From Drosophila persimilis (taxonomy: Eukaryota > Arthropoda > Insecta > Diptera > Drosophilidae), in contig NW_020825326.1 in NCBI RefSeq assembly GCF_003286085.1, positions 2,418,001 to 2,482,000 of the forward strand: DNA of 64,000 bases, read 5' to 3'. The notes under the pieces are model-generated. The model did no database searches. It was not told the origin of the DNA and was given only the letters and a program-made list of their open reading frames with translations. The position numbers and the translations under genes are program-made. Shown here one piece after another: positions 20,600-30,786 of this stretch (position 1 is the first letter of the stretch; the number at the start of each line of letters is the position of its first letter).

Positions 20600-22120
20600 C
20601 CGTTGTAAAGGATTGGCATACGCGGCCGACGTTGCAATTATTTTCGCGGGGAAATACCCCCAAACACTCTGCGACTTAATGACCGCAAAGCTTGCTCGAT
20701 TATCCGAATGGACAGAATCGGGCGGATTGGGATTAAATCCCTCGAACACGGAACTTGGGTTATTCACAAATAAATACAAGGTCCCGCCCCTAAACCACCG
20801 AATACTAAATGGATACAGGCTCTCCTTCATCGATAGTTCCACTTACTTAGGGTTGGTAATTGACAAAAAGCTTAATTGGAACCTGAATGTCAAGGATAAA
20901 GTGAAGAAGGCAATGACAGCACTCTACACTTGCAAAAAAGCTATTGGCTTTAAATGGGGCATGAACCCAAGCATATTCCAATGGATATATATAGCAATAG
21001 TCAGACCTATACTACTCTACGGAGTTACCGTGTGCTGGCCTGCCCTATCAAAAAGGACAATCACCAATCAGCTGGGCAAACTTCAGCGAACTTCCGTCCT
21101 TTACATCAGTGCTCTTCGCACCACTCCAAATGATGCGCTAAACGACATGTTATGCCTCCAGAGCCTTGCAGGAAAAGAGCGGGCAGAAATGCCAGAAATA
21201 GGTCTTAGAGACTCTGATCAATGGGTACCTCAGCAAATAGGTCACTCATCCATAAAAAATAACAACAACATTGTACCAGTAAGAACGGACTATCGAGTTC
21301 CAGGGGAGTACACAGAGACTCCCTTCAACACTATCCTCCCCCACAGAGACGAATGGCTCGAGGGACTCCCAGGCCCAGATGGGGCCATAAGCATCCTCAC
21401 GGATGGCTCGAAGCTGGACGGTAGGGTCGGCGGAGGAATCTACTCGGAACAGCTAAACATAGGGCACTCTTTCAGGCATCCAGATCACTGTAACGTCTTC
21501 CAAGCGGAAGTTACAGCAATTAGGGAGGCTCTGTACTGCCTTCAGACGGTCACCGCCACCGGGCCACCGGGACATTGAGGGCAACTGTATAACGGACGAG
21601 CTGGCCAGATCTGTTACTACAACCCACCCTTTTACAAGATATTGAGGATATTTGCATGCCTATGACCACCTGTAAGCTTATCATAAAGGAGCAATACAAG
21701 CGAATGGCAGACGTTAAGTGGCGAATGGGACCACGCTGTCACACAACTCGGTTAACATGGCTGACCATAGATAAGAAGCGCACCTCTGAGCTCTGCAAGC
21801 CAGGCAGGAAAAGGTGCAGCGCAGTCATACGTTCCCTTACAGGACATTGGCTAATAGGCTCCCACGCTAACAGGCTGGGTACCCCACATACTGATTTCAG
21901 CCGTAGCTGCAGAGGCGACGATGAGGAGGAGACAGTGGAACACATGTTCTGCTCTTGTCCAGCTCTCAGCAGAAGAAGAAGAGCATCTGGATGGAATAAC
22001 TGCTGATATGAAGTCTCACTTTGCAGGAAAGGAATGATCCCAAGCGGTATCACAATGGTCCGAAACCGGCCTAAGTGGCTCCGGGCCAGTCTGGCAAACG
22101 CCTCTACCTAACCTAACCTA
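20600..22120 (+). pseudogene. LOA-clade non-LTR retrotransposon, copy 3 (RT palm to 3' end)
   Basis: One open frame runs from about 20600 to 21578: the RT palm, then LSEWTESGGLGLNPSNTEL, YLGLVIDKKLNWNLNV, the thumb and the first part of RNase H (ILTDGSKLDGRVGGGIYSEQ, CNVFQAEVTAIREAL). The palm motif reads LAYAADVAII, with the first of the two catalytic aspartates changed to alanine. RNase H is cut short at about 21570 in the same place as copy 2. The tail includes CKPGRKRCSAVIRSLTGHWL and cysteines of a C-terminal knuckle. The 3' end is CCTCTACCTAACCTAACCTA at 22101-22120. Confidence 0.8.
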
Positions 22121-22338
22121 GTAGTGTGAGAATCAATGGTTTTATACTAAGGGAGTCGATTTCTTAAGAGTGGCGTGATTCTGGAGTGGATGAATCAATG
22201 GGGTCTATTGCTTTTAATTGGTGACTCTAGCTTGGAGTGTGATAAGAATCATTTTTTAATTCTGGGCGGTGTAAACAGACGTAAACATAATGCCTATGGG
22301 AAGTGGGGAGTTGTGGATATGTCACTATATATACATAC
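22121..22338. other. no feature recognised
   Basis: Short AT-rich interval between LOA copy 3 and the solo LTR. Its last four bases, ATAC, are the target duplication of the LTR insertion. Confidence 0.5.
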
Positions 22339-22887
22339 TGTGAGGAACCGAGGTTCCCACAGGCCGAATTCGACCACAGCACAGCCGGATAAAGGCGGTG
22401 GGACGGTCGGATAAAGGCTGATGGCTGGCCGGATAAGGCGAAGGTCAGTCCAGATACCTACGGATATCCGGATGCGGCGAAGAGGCCAAGGGCCCCGAGA
22501 GGAGAAGTGTCCCGCTCTCGGAGAGAGAGACACGCGAGAGGCAGAGGAGACGGCGGGATCGGGCCGGCAGTGATCCGACGCATGACCAAATAAGGGCATG
22601 ACGCCACCGGCCAGGCCCCGTTACGAAGGCCGTGGAAACCAGGAGACGGCGATGGAAAACTACCGACGCCGAGCTGGGGCCCGTCAAGTTGCCGTCAACG
22701 TTGAAACCCCGCGGAAACGTAAGAGTGATACCCGGTACGGTTCGAAGAAGTGCAGTGAAGTGAATAGCAACAGGAAGACAGGCCCCGCCTGTCGTTGGGG
22801 GCAACAATAAAAATACGTTGCGACGAATCTGCCGACCGCTGAGCGAGCCCATTAAACTCAAGCGAACCAAAAAGTAGGTCCGTTACA
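22339..22887 (+). mobile_element. solo LTR of the large Ty3/gypsy element
   Basis: Begins TGTGAGGAACCGAGGTTCCC and ends GTCCGTTACA, matching the ends of the LTRs at 30787 and elsewhere. It is flanked by a perfect 4-bp duplication, ATAC, at 22335-22338 and 22888-22891. It is 549 bp against 891 bp for the complete LTR, because the TATA region and the following segment are deleted. A lone LTR with matching flanks implies insertion of a full element followed by LTR-LTR recombination. Confidence 0.9.
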
Positions 22888-22891
22888 ATAC

Positions 22892-23609
22892 ATATGTACA
22901 TATGTACATAGAGACACTGCAGGGAAGTCAAACTAAAACTAAAACAAAACAAAAAGTATTATTGTGTTGCTGCCGATCACTGTTAAAAGCGTTGTGCCGG
23001 GTCGCAGTTTGACATGATCGTTCATGTTCTATTACGTGATCGGGTGTTTCTTTCGAATCATGCCCGCTTTTAAGTCCGTTGGCGAGACTTTGGTCGTCGG
23101 TGGGCTTTTTTCCGGTAAATGCTCGTTTCTAACTCCGTTTGCGAGTATTTAGCGAGACTTCACTCATCGCAGACAAGAAATGCACACAGACTAATATACT
23201 ATTTTTCTATTAAATTAATTAAGAATACCAAAGTTAAAGCGTAGATTGAAATAAATTATGACTCTTTCAAACGCACATTGCAAAGAAAAAGACAGCCTTT
23301 CTTGCCTAAGTCTAAATCTTCTGCAGAGAATGTTCTGGAAGCTTTTCAAGTAGAAAATATTATGAACTGATTTGGAATAACCAAGGAAAATACTGCACAT
23401 CAGTTAAAAAAGTGTACGCATCGAGCGTTTTCAGAATACGCTGAAATGCAATATGAACGCTTACATTTTATTTATGAAATTTCTGCATTGCCGCTTTTAC
23501 CAGAAAGCAAAATTGTCGAAGGATTTAACCTTCTAGAATGAAAAGCAATAAACTTAAACAAGAAGCTGTTTTCTCCATAAAGGTACATATATTTTATTTA
23601 TTGTTATAT
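22892..23609 (+). other. no gene recognised; possible decayed transposase
   Basis: 22892-22915 is an ATGTACATATGTACAT-type simple repeat. From about 23280 to 23540, plus-strand frames give weakly protein-like sequence (LKKCTHRAFSEYAEMQYERL, LPLLPESKIVEGFNLLE), reminiscent of the C-terminal part of MULE-type transposases, but there is no catalytic motif and I cannot support a family. Confidence 0.3.
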
Positions 23610-23829
23610 CAGTCTCAATCTATACTCCGTCAAGCAAAGACGCGCGAAATCTAACCAGCAGCGAGCACACCGAAATCCAACACACAAAACCTAACACAAA
23701 AACATTCAAGTGCACAAAGCAAACTCCCAAAAAAACCAAAAACAAACATACCTAACGAACAGTTAGAACATTAAGTGCATCGGGCGTCAGCCCTAGCCTA
23801 CCTGAAATGTCGCGACCACCAGACCCCAA

Positions 23830-24990
23830 ATTCCACGCACCGTTGGACAAATCATCGTTTCTCGAACCCAAATACATATATTACAATAATCAGAACAGAC
23901 AATAAAACCTTCGAAAACGTGTCCCCCTTCATTATTAAAAAAGTCATAGACTTTCAATGTGGAGGTGAAGTAGACTCAGTCAAAAAATCGCGGACGGTTC
24001 ACTGCTCATTAAAACAAAAGGAACAACACAGGCATCAAAGCTCCTGAAAATCGAAAAATTCCACGATTTTCCAGTGAAAGCATCCGATCACAAAACCCTT
24101 AACTCCTCCAAAGGTGTCATCTGCTCCAACAATTTACGCAACATAGAAATAGAAATCATCAAAAGCGAACTCAAAACACAAAAGGTCATTGACGCAACCA
24201 AAATTTACAAACACAAAGACGGCTTACTCCAAGAAACCGGTCTGATCATCCTTACATTCGATACACCAACACTCCCCCAACACATCATGATAGGATACAA
24301 ACGAGTAAACGTTCGCCCCCAAACGCCCCAAATGCAATAATTGCCAGAAATTCGGTCACCCAACCAAATACTGCACAACCCCCAAAATCTGCAAAAACTG
24401 CTCCGAAGTACACCCCGCCGACGACGAGCTATGCTCCAAGCCCAAATTCTGCAGCAACTGCAAACATAACACCAACATCCAAAACAACCACAGCCCAAAT
24501 GCCCGGAATTCCTCAAGTAAAATGGGATTGCACTTATCAAATCCTCCGAGAAAGTAGACTTCTTAGCCGCAAAAAAAATATATATTTTTTCAACGCAACA
24601 CGCACCAATCCACACCATACGCCGAGATAGCTGCAAAAACACAAACAGTAGTACCGACCCCCAACCATCCTTCATCATCACACAACACTCAGACCACACA
24701 ACACAAAAGGACTCAGACTCCAACACACACCCATCCAAATCAATCCAGCAACCCACCCAAGAAGAAATGGCTATGGACACAGACTTCGAGGAAATTACGA
24801 AAACCAAAAACACCAAAATTATCCCAGATACTGACCGCAAACTCCGAAGCTGGACTAAAGAAAAGGACAAACTCAACCTAGTCACCAAGCCACTCAAGGC
24901 AAAAGATAAATCCGAAAAAACAAAAACTACAAACCTAGCGTCACTATCAAACAACACCCTTTCTAACCAAATCTACAACGAAGAAGATCT
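23830..24990 (+). pseudogene. I-like ORF1 (Gag-like) remnant
   Basis: Spread over three frames. Recognisable pieces are YITIIRTDNKTFENVSPF, SRDGSLLIKTKGTTQASKLL, NSSKGVICSNNLRNIEIEII and LIILTFDTPTLPQHIMIGYK, followed by VRPQTPQM. This is the conserved RNA-binding region that precedes the zinc knuckles in insect I/CR1-like ORF1 proteins. The knuckles follow in other frames at about 24330-24480 (the sequence encodes CQKFGHP-like and CSNCKHN-like strings). It ends in a Lys/Thr-rich tail near 24990. At least four frame disruptions are visible. Confidence 0.65.
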
Positions 24991-25055
24991 TTAAACAATA
25001 ACAATAGTATTAACATTCATTTCAAGCCCCTTAGAAGTAAATATAATCACTAGTA

Positions 25056-27730
25056 TGCAACTTAAAATAATACAATGGAACATACACGGCTACAAAAACA
25101 ACTACATTGAATTGTTGCCCTACAAGAAACCCACATATCCAACCCCAACTATCTCCCTATCCCAACCAACTATCAATATACTGCAGCTATAACCAGCTTA
25201 ATGCTTTTGGTGGCACAGCCATCCTCATACACAACTCCATATCCCACACCCAAATCCCTCTCAACTCCGACTTTGACGCTGTGGGTGTTAACATCAAATC
25301 AAAATCCAAAGTCAATATCATATCCTCATACATCTCCCCTAACAAACCCTTCAACTCCCGCAATCTACATAACGTCCTTACCCTAACCACAAACGACCCC
25401 ACTCTAGTCCTAGGAGACTTTAACAGCTGGCACCCCTACTGGGGCTCACCTAAAGCCAACCTAAGAGGGAAAACTTTAGCCTGCTTCCTAGACCATTCCA
25501 ACTACATCCTCCTAAACGACAAATCCCCCACCCACTTCTCAACGCACAAGACATTCACCCACATTGACCTCTCCCTAGAATCAGCAACTATTGCTGAAGA
25601 ACTCCTCTGGGAAGTAATAGACGACCTCCACGGTAGCGACCACTGCCCCATACTAATCTCCCTTTTCAACAACCCATCCCTCCCAAAATTTACCTCCAAA
25701 CCGTCCTTCAAACTGAAAAGAGTCAACTGGGACCTCTAACAAAAACACATCCATAAACTCAACTCCACTACCCAAACAAGCGACAACGTCAACAGGGAAA
25801 ACGCTCTTATTAAAAAATAATAATTCAATGCGCCCATCTTTCCATCCCACAAAATACCACTTTCTCCCTCCCCCGTACCGTTCCCTGGTGGAACAAAGAA
25901 CTAGCAATCCTTAAAAGTTCAAAAACTACTAAATGGAATAAACTCAAACGAGACATAAACAACACCACCTACATAGAATATAAAAAAGCAAATGCTAAAT
26001 TCAAAAGAGCAATCAGGAAAGCTAAACAGATATCGATTCTTGACTTCACAGCCCAAATACACCCTAAATCAGACACATCCTCAACATGGTCTAACATCAG
26101 ACGACTATGCAGACTTTACCCTGTCAAAAACATTCACAATATCTTTAACCCCCACACCCAAACAGACACAACCAACCAAACCGAAATAGCCAACTCCTTC
26201 GCCCACACGTGGTCAGAAGAAGCTCACGATCGTAATTTCTCCCCAACATTCCGTTCGAATAAATCCCAAACAGACTCTTTTATTAACTATACCCCAACTC
26301 CATCAGCACTATAAATCGAAAAGGACATTACACTAATAGAATTCTCATCAGCTCTGTACTCCCTGAAAGGAAACACACCCGGCCTCGACCGAATCTCATA
26401 CTCCATGATAAAAAACGCACCCCCCACCCTCAAAATCAGAATAATAAACCACTTTAACAAAATACTCGATTCATACATCCCACAATCGCTCAAACTCAGC
26501 CTAGTCCTCCCGATTCTAAAACCACAAAAACCACTAACAGACATAAAATCCTACAGACCCATATCACTTAATTCATGCCTAGCCAAAACGCTTGATAAGA
26601 TAGTGGCAAAAAGGTTGTGGTGGTTTGTTTTGAACAACAAATTAATTCACAACAGCCAACTAGGTTTTAAAAGAGGCAAATAGATAGGTAATAGATAGTC
26701 TACTCTACGTAGACCACCTAGCTACCAAAGCCATTGCCCAAAAAAAACATCTAACCTTAATATCCCTTGACTTCACAAAAGCTTTCGACAAAATAGGAAT
26801 CCACTCCATCATTCAACAACTAAAAAAATGGAAAGTAGGTCCACGAATGTTACAATATGTCATAAACTTCATGTCAAACAGGAAAATCCTCGTGAAAAGT
26901 GGCTCGAACCTCTCGAACACCGTCCCACTCCCCAACGGCATACCCCAAGGCTCCCCCATCTCAGCTATCCTTTTTCTTATAGCGTATAACCCACTCTCCG
27001 AAATCTTATTCTTTCACAAGCAGATCAAATTCAGTGCATACGCCGACGACTTCCTCCTTATCATCCAACACAGCAAAAGGAAAAGCCCCACAGCCGACAT
27101 TCAAACAATCCTCAACCAAATAAACAACTGGTGCACCCAGTCAGGAGCAGACCTCTCCAAAGACAAAAGCCAACTCCTATACATATGTCGCAAACATAAC
27201 TGCAAACCAAAATTCCTTACTGGCAACACATCCATCAACCAAAACAGCTCACCCATCAGACTGCTAGGCCACACACTCAACTCCAGATACACTGGAATTC
27301 GCACATCAATAAACTCAAAATGGACCTTGCCAAGCCACTGGGCATCATCAAACACCTCTCGTCCTTAAAATACAACTGCCACACCTCAACACTTGTACAA
27401 ATTATGAAATTTCTAATCATATCCAGAGTAGACTTCTGCCTCCCCATATACGGTTACGCGCCAAAAAGCCAGCTTAACCGCCTGAAAACTACGATTAATG
27501 CAGCAACAAGAGCCGCCCTTTGTGCATTCCGCACCACACCCACTAACAACCTTCTATCCGAAGCCAACTTACACACCTTGGAAAACAAGCGAGATTTTCT
27601 AACAGGCAAAATATTCAAAAACCTCATCCACGCTAAAGACACCCCACTAAACTCACTCCCAAAAAACCTAAAAAAACACAGCCTGCTAAGCACGATTGAC
27701 AGAGCCAAACAAATTTCCCAGAATAGCGGC
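25056..27730 (+). pseudogene. I-like ORF2: endonuclease and reverse transcriptase
   Basis: Opens at 25056 with MQLKIIQWNIHGYKNN. APE-endonuclease motifs follow in order: WNIHG, a LQETHISN equivalent, GDFNSWHPYWGS near 25430, and SDHCPILISL near 25640. The linker runs to 26300. The RT shows SLKLSLVLPILKPQK, SYRPISLNSCLAKTLDKIV and GFKRGK, then LDFTKAFDKIGIHS in another frame. PNGIPQGSPISAILFLI and FSAYADDFLLII (both palm aspartates present) follow, then LLGHTLNSRYTG and the thumb to about 27700. Frameshifts occur near 25190, 25745, 26685 and 27320, so it is inactive. Confidence 0.75.
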
Positions 27731-28026
27731 TGGTGTTGCGGCTTAATAAAATGGCTTCATGGATAGCTATAATTTCGCTGGAAAGGACTGAGGAGTACTG
27801 TGGAAGTAGTCCGGATTTTATGGTTGATGTCTCACTGCAGATGCTATAGGAAGGGGCTGTGTATAGGAAGGTGTGTTGGTGGATGTTGGATTTGATGGTG
27901 TGGAAGAGTTGGTGGAAGACTATTGGGGGGGTGGTGTTTTTATCGTGTTTGGATACGGTGATATTGGTTGATTTAAGGATGGTTGTCATGTTGAATTTAT
28001 TGGTGTTGGAGGTTTTAATCGGGGAG
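27730..28026 (-). pseudogene. I-like RNase H segment in inverted orientation
   Basis: The RNase H of this element is readable only on the minus strand: HTFLYTAPSYSICSETSTIK (the aspartate-bearing first strand, with TDAS now TAPS) and SGLLPQYSSVLSSEIIAIHE containing the catalytic glutamate. The regions before (RT) and after (C-terminal tail) are both on the plus strand, so this piece was flipped in place. Its right edge coincides with a 15-bp inverted repeat at 27993-28007 and 28027-28041. Confidence 0.7.
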
Positions 28027-28043
28027 AACACCAATAAATTCAT

Positions 28044-28845
28044 AATTCTAACGCCATCTCACTATTGCTTAAGAAAATCCTCCTATCGAAACAAACAGAC
28101 CTCCTCGCTAAGACTTCCCCCTGGTACCAACAAGTTATCAATCTACCTTCCACTCATCCTATCCCCAAAAACATAAACATCCTTAACAGAAGACACCAAG
28201 TCATCCTAAACAGACTGAGACTAGGGTACACAAGATTCACCAATGCCCACTGTTCGGAGCAGAACCCAGCCGATTAGCTGCTTGCCAAATAGCACCAAAT
28301 TCTTGGCCCTCAGCCGCTTATTTTGTTTGTTACTTATGTCTATGTCACTCATTTGTTTGTTAAAGCTTTGCGCGTGCTTGCCCTGCGAAACGCTCTCTGC
28401 CAGCTCGCTCTTCGCTATCTCCGCTTTGCGTCTGCCTACCGAGGTCGGCCGAGCGAAGCTGCGCTCAGCGATCGGAGCGGCAATGTAAAGGGCAGGCAAG
28501 CCACACTTGCAATTTGGATGTCACGCATTAAAGAACTTATCGTAATTTTATTTCTGCGCCGAGTTTTATTTAATTCGAAATAATTAGTCGGCCGATTGGG
28601 GTTAAAAAACATTATCTCCACACCCACTACATTGATAAAACATCCTCCAACACATGCCCACTGTGCCACAACCCAACCATAGACATAAGACACATACTAT
28701 ACACATTCCCCGCCCTCTCTCGACAAAGATCCTCAATATTCCATAACACCGACCCCATGCAATACATCTCCAACCCTAACAACAATAACGCAAAAATAAT
28801 CCTCAACTACCTAGTTCAATCCAAAATCATTCACTACATATAACC
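28044..28845 (+). pseudogene. I-like ORF2 C-terminus, split by a BEL LTR
   Basis: 28070-28250 reads LLAKTSPWYQQVINLPSTHP, then LNRRHQVILNRLRLGYTRFT and NAH. After the inserted LTR (28251-28622) the same protein resumes with YIDKTSSNTCPLCHNPTIDI and RHILYTFPAL, the C-terminal CPLC...H...H-type motif of I and jockey ORF2 proteins. It ends IIHYI-stop at 28843. Removing the LTR and one target duplication restores adjacency of the two pieces. This is a description only; the element has other breaks. Confidence 0.7.
28251..28622 (+). mobile_element. BEL/Pao solo LTR with 5-bp target duplication
   Basis: 372 bp, starting TGTTCGGAGCAGAACCCAGC and ending ATTATCTCCACA. It is nearly identical to the 3' LTR of the BEL element at 51521-51891. 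It is flanked by perfect CCCAC direct repeats at 28246-28250 and 28623-28627. BEL/Pao elements usually make 4-6 bp duplications. It is inserted inside the I-like ORF2, so it is younger than that element. Confidence 0.92.
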
Positions 28846-28852
28846 TCATAAA

Positions 28853-29071
28853 CTACCATACCTGTACATATACATATACACAACTAGGCTCACTTATTTC
28901 CTGCTGCAACTCAGAATTGTAGTCATCGGCATGGCACTCCTGTAAATGTCTTTTCAAATTTGTAAAGTAGTTCCCCTTAAAGGAACGCTTACAAATTTTA
29001 CAATCCTCTACATTTTGCTCTAATTTGCACTCAAAAAACTCGCGGACAATAGCATCACATTTACGACCCAT
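28853..29071 (-). pseudogene. BED-type zinc finger, N-terminus of a hAT-like transposase
   Basis: Minus strand from the ATG at 29071: MGRKCDAIVREFFECKL, then CKICKRSFKGNYFTNLKRHL and QECH. The CxxC...H...H pattern with the aromatic FKGN segment is a BED finger, usual at the N-terminus of hAT transposases and in host proteins derived from them. The frame ends at 28853 with no catalytic domain, so only the start of the gene is here. A domesticated BED protein exon cannot be excluded, but the transposon-packed setting favours a relic. Confidence 0.6.
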
Positions 29072-29199
29072 CGCAATCAATTACCAAATTAGAAAAGAAC
29101 TAATGCATACAAAAAGTTTAACGATGCTGCGTTAACCACTTCTTATCGCATATCGAATTCTAAAAATAGATGTTTAACGGATCTCGAGTCTCTCCGTTG

Positions 29200-29361
29200 C
29201 ACAGTGGGTCAAACGGCCAATTCAGTTTCGTTTTTTGCCTTAAAACACTTATTTTTTCCCAGAATTCAGAACTTTCGGATCTTTTCACTACCAGTATCAA
29301 ACAATTTTTCAGTTTGGTATTAGTTTCTATAAATTACATTGGCCGTTTCACACCCACTGTG
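29200..29361. mobile_element. MITE-like element, 162 bp, with about 22-bp terminal inverted repeats
   Basis: Left end CACAGTGGGTC then AAACGGCCAA (29200-29220); right end TTGGCCGTTT then CACACCCACTGTG (29339-29361). The right end is the reverse complement of the left apart from a 2-bp insertion. The interior is AT-rich and non-coding. No clear target duplication is seen, so the superfamily is not assigned (hAT or P-like are possible). Confidence 0.55.
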
Positions 29362-29516
29362 CGTCGTGCGTCGCCAATGAATGTATTTTTGCATTTTGTG
29401 CATATTGTGTCATTATTCTTTAGTTCTCTTTATCTCTTGTACTCTTTTTCGCTTACACATTAGCCGCTGATTAGGAGGTCTGGGCAAGTGCCTAAGCAGA
29501 TAATTAAATATACATA

Positions 29517-29600
29517 CAGTGGGGAGCAAAACTGAGTACATGTTCGCAGACTTTGCACATAAATGCCCACAGAATGAAAACGATCAAAGCAAAACAAACA
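29517..29600 (+). mobile_element. single end of a Tc1-like transposon
   Basis: CAGTGGGGAGCAAAACTGAG starts right after a TA and resembles Tc1-like termini with a GAGCAAAACTGAGTACAT-type transposase-binding core. No reverse-complement partner is visible in the window, so it is either truncated or its other end has decayed. Confidence 0.45.
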
Positions 29601-29619
29601 ATTTTTTTTCCTTTATTCA

Positions 29620-30055
29620 ATAATTAATTTTAATATTTTAAAATTTATTTAAAATAAAAAATTTCAAATAAAAGTTTATCCTGTTTTGAAATTTGCCGTA
29701 AAAAAATAACATATATCTATTTTCCCCACTCTTCTTGTTGGTTTTTTGTGCCTCAATTTTTTTAAACTCATAACTCTTATTTACGGTCCCTGTATAAAAC
29801 CAACCCTGTACATATGTATATAAGTTCATACATACTCAAGTGTATAATTATACCATAGCGAGCTTAAGGCCTCAGTAGCTATATCCCCATACCTTGTTAA
29901 TACCTAGCTTTAACTATTTATTAGCTTTATATAATAATAATAATAATTTATTGTTAAATAATTGAGTAACATTTTATTTATTAATTGAAAATTTAGAATA
30001 GTTTTTCTAAATAAAAGAGACCGAAAAACTTGGGTGACTGCAAATTATTGTATTT
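29620..30055. other. AT-rich sequence, no feature recognised
   Basis: Very AT-rich, with TAA/ATAATAATAAT tracts near 29930-29945. No coding motif or convincing repeat ends. Confidence 0.5.
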
Positions 30056-30059
30056 TACG

Positions 30060-30655
30060 ACGACGAAAAAAAGGAGTGCGTGTGTTCGTTTCAATAGATT
30101 TTTCTCGACTTTCCTCATATATTCAAAACAATTTCTTCTTCGCCTATCTTACCTACGGTGGCAAAGCGGGGCGAATTCGCCAAGAGCGAGAGAGCGAGCT
30201 TTTATTGCGCTCCCGCTTTGCCCTAGCCTAGACTTCATAAAATTCGATCCTAATAACAATTATTATACGCCAAATGGCGCTAGCCCCAATATTACAGGAG
30301 GGACCAAAAAGCATATCCGTGTTTAAGCTGTCAACTAGATCCAAGATTAAGCCGATTAAGCCATATCTCTCCGTCCGTCCCTATAAGCGCCTAGTGCTCA
30401 AAGATTATAAGAGCTAGAGCAACGACATTTTATATCCTAACTTCTGTGATATGTCACTCTTATAAATATATTGCAAAACTTCGCACCTCCCACTTCCGCC
30501 TCCACAAAGGGCGAAATTCTGTGGCATCCACAATTTCAAAGATACGAGAAAACAGAAATATCAGAATCGTAGGAGGAGAGCCATACTGACTAAGTATCGG
30601 GTATAAATGTAGAGTTGCAGTCGACGCAGCAACTCACAACGATCCCCCTCGTTTA
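30060..30655 (+). mobile_element. DINE-1/INE-1-like non-autonomous Helitron remnant
   Basis: Several landmarks of this abundant Drosophila family appear in order: a GCGAGAGAGCGAG-type block and TTGCGCTCCCGCTTTGCC (30180-30225), AAATGGCGCTAGCC, the CATATCTCTCCGTCCGTCCC motif near 30362, CTCAAAGATTATAAGAGCTAGAGC, CTTCTGTGATAT, AATTTCAAAGATACGAGAA and finally TATCGGGTATAAATGTAGAG with GCAGCAACTC near 30630. It is non-coding and moved in trans by Helitron/Helentron proteins. The assignment is by recognition of these motifs; exact ends are approximate. Confidence 0.6.
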
Positions 30656-30786
30656 AATTTGTCTTATTGATGCAGAATATGGAAAAAGTCGCGAGTTTGA
30701 TTTTCTCTTTCAAAATGGTGGTATAGGAAATCAGACACACAAAAGAAGAACTTACGTGTAAGTTGAATAAATTTTAAGTTATTCAT

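Larger units (their letters stand above)
23610..28845 (+). mobile_element. I-clade non-LTR retrotransposon, rearranged
   Basis: A nearly full-length I-like element: a 5' region from about 23610, an ORF1 remnant, then ORF2 with endonuclease, RT, RNase H and a C-terminal cysteine/histidine motif. The RT palm FSAYADDFLLII and the CRKHNCKPKF motif are typical of the I factor. The strand composition is C- and A-rich (poor in G), unlike neighbouring elements. The RNase H part is inverted (about 27730-28026) and a BEL LTR is inserted at 28251. The TAA-repeat tail usual for I elements is not evident. Confidence 0.75.

Noticed and set aside
22101..22120. CCTAACCTAACCTA as telomeric repeat
   Set aside because: The same short tail ends LOA copy 2 at 5899, so it is the 3' end of that element. 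Drosophila also lacks simple telomeric repeats of this type.
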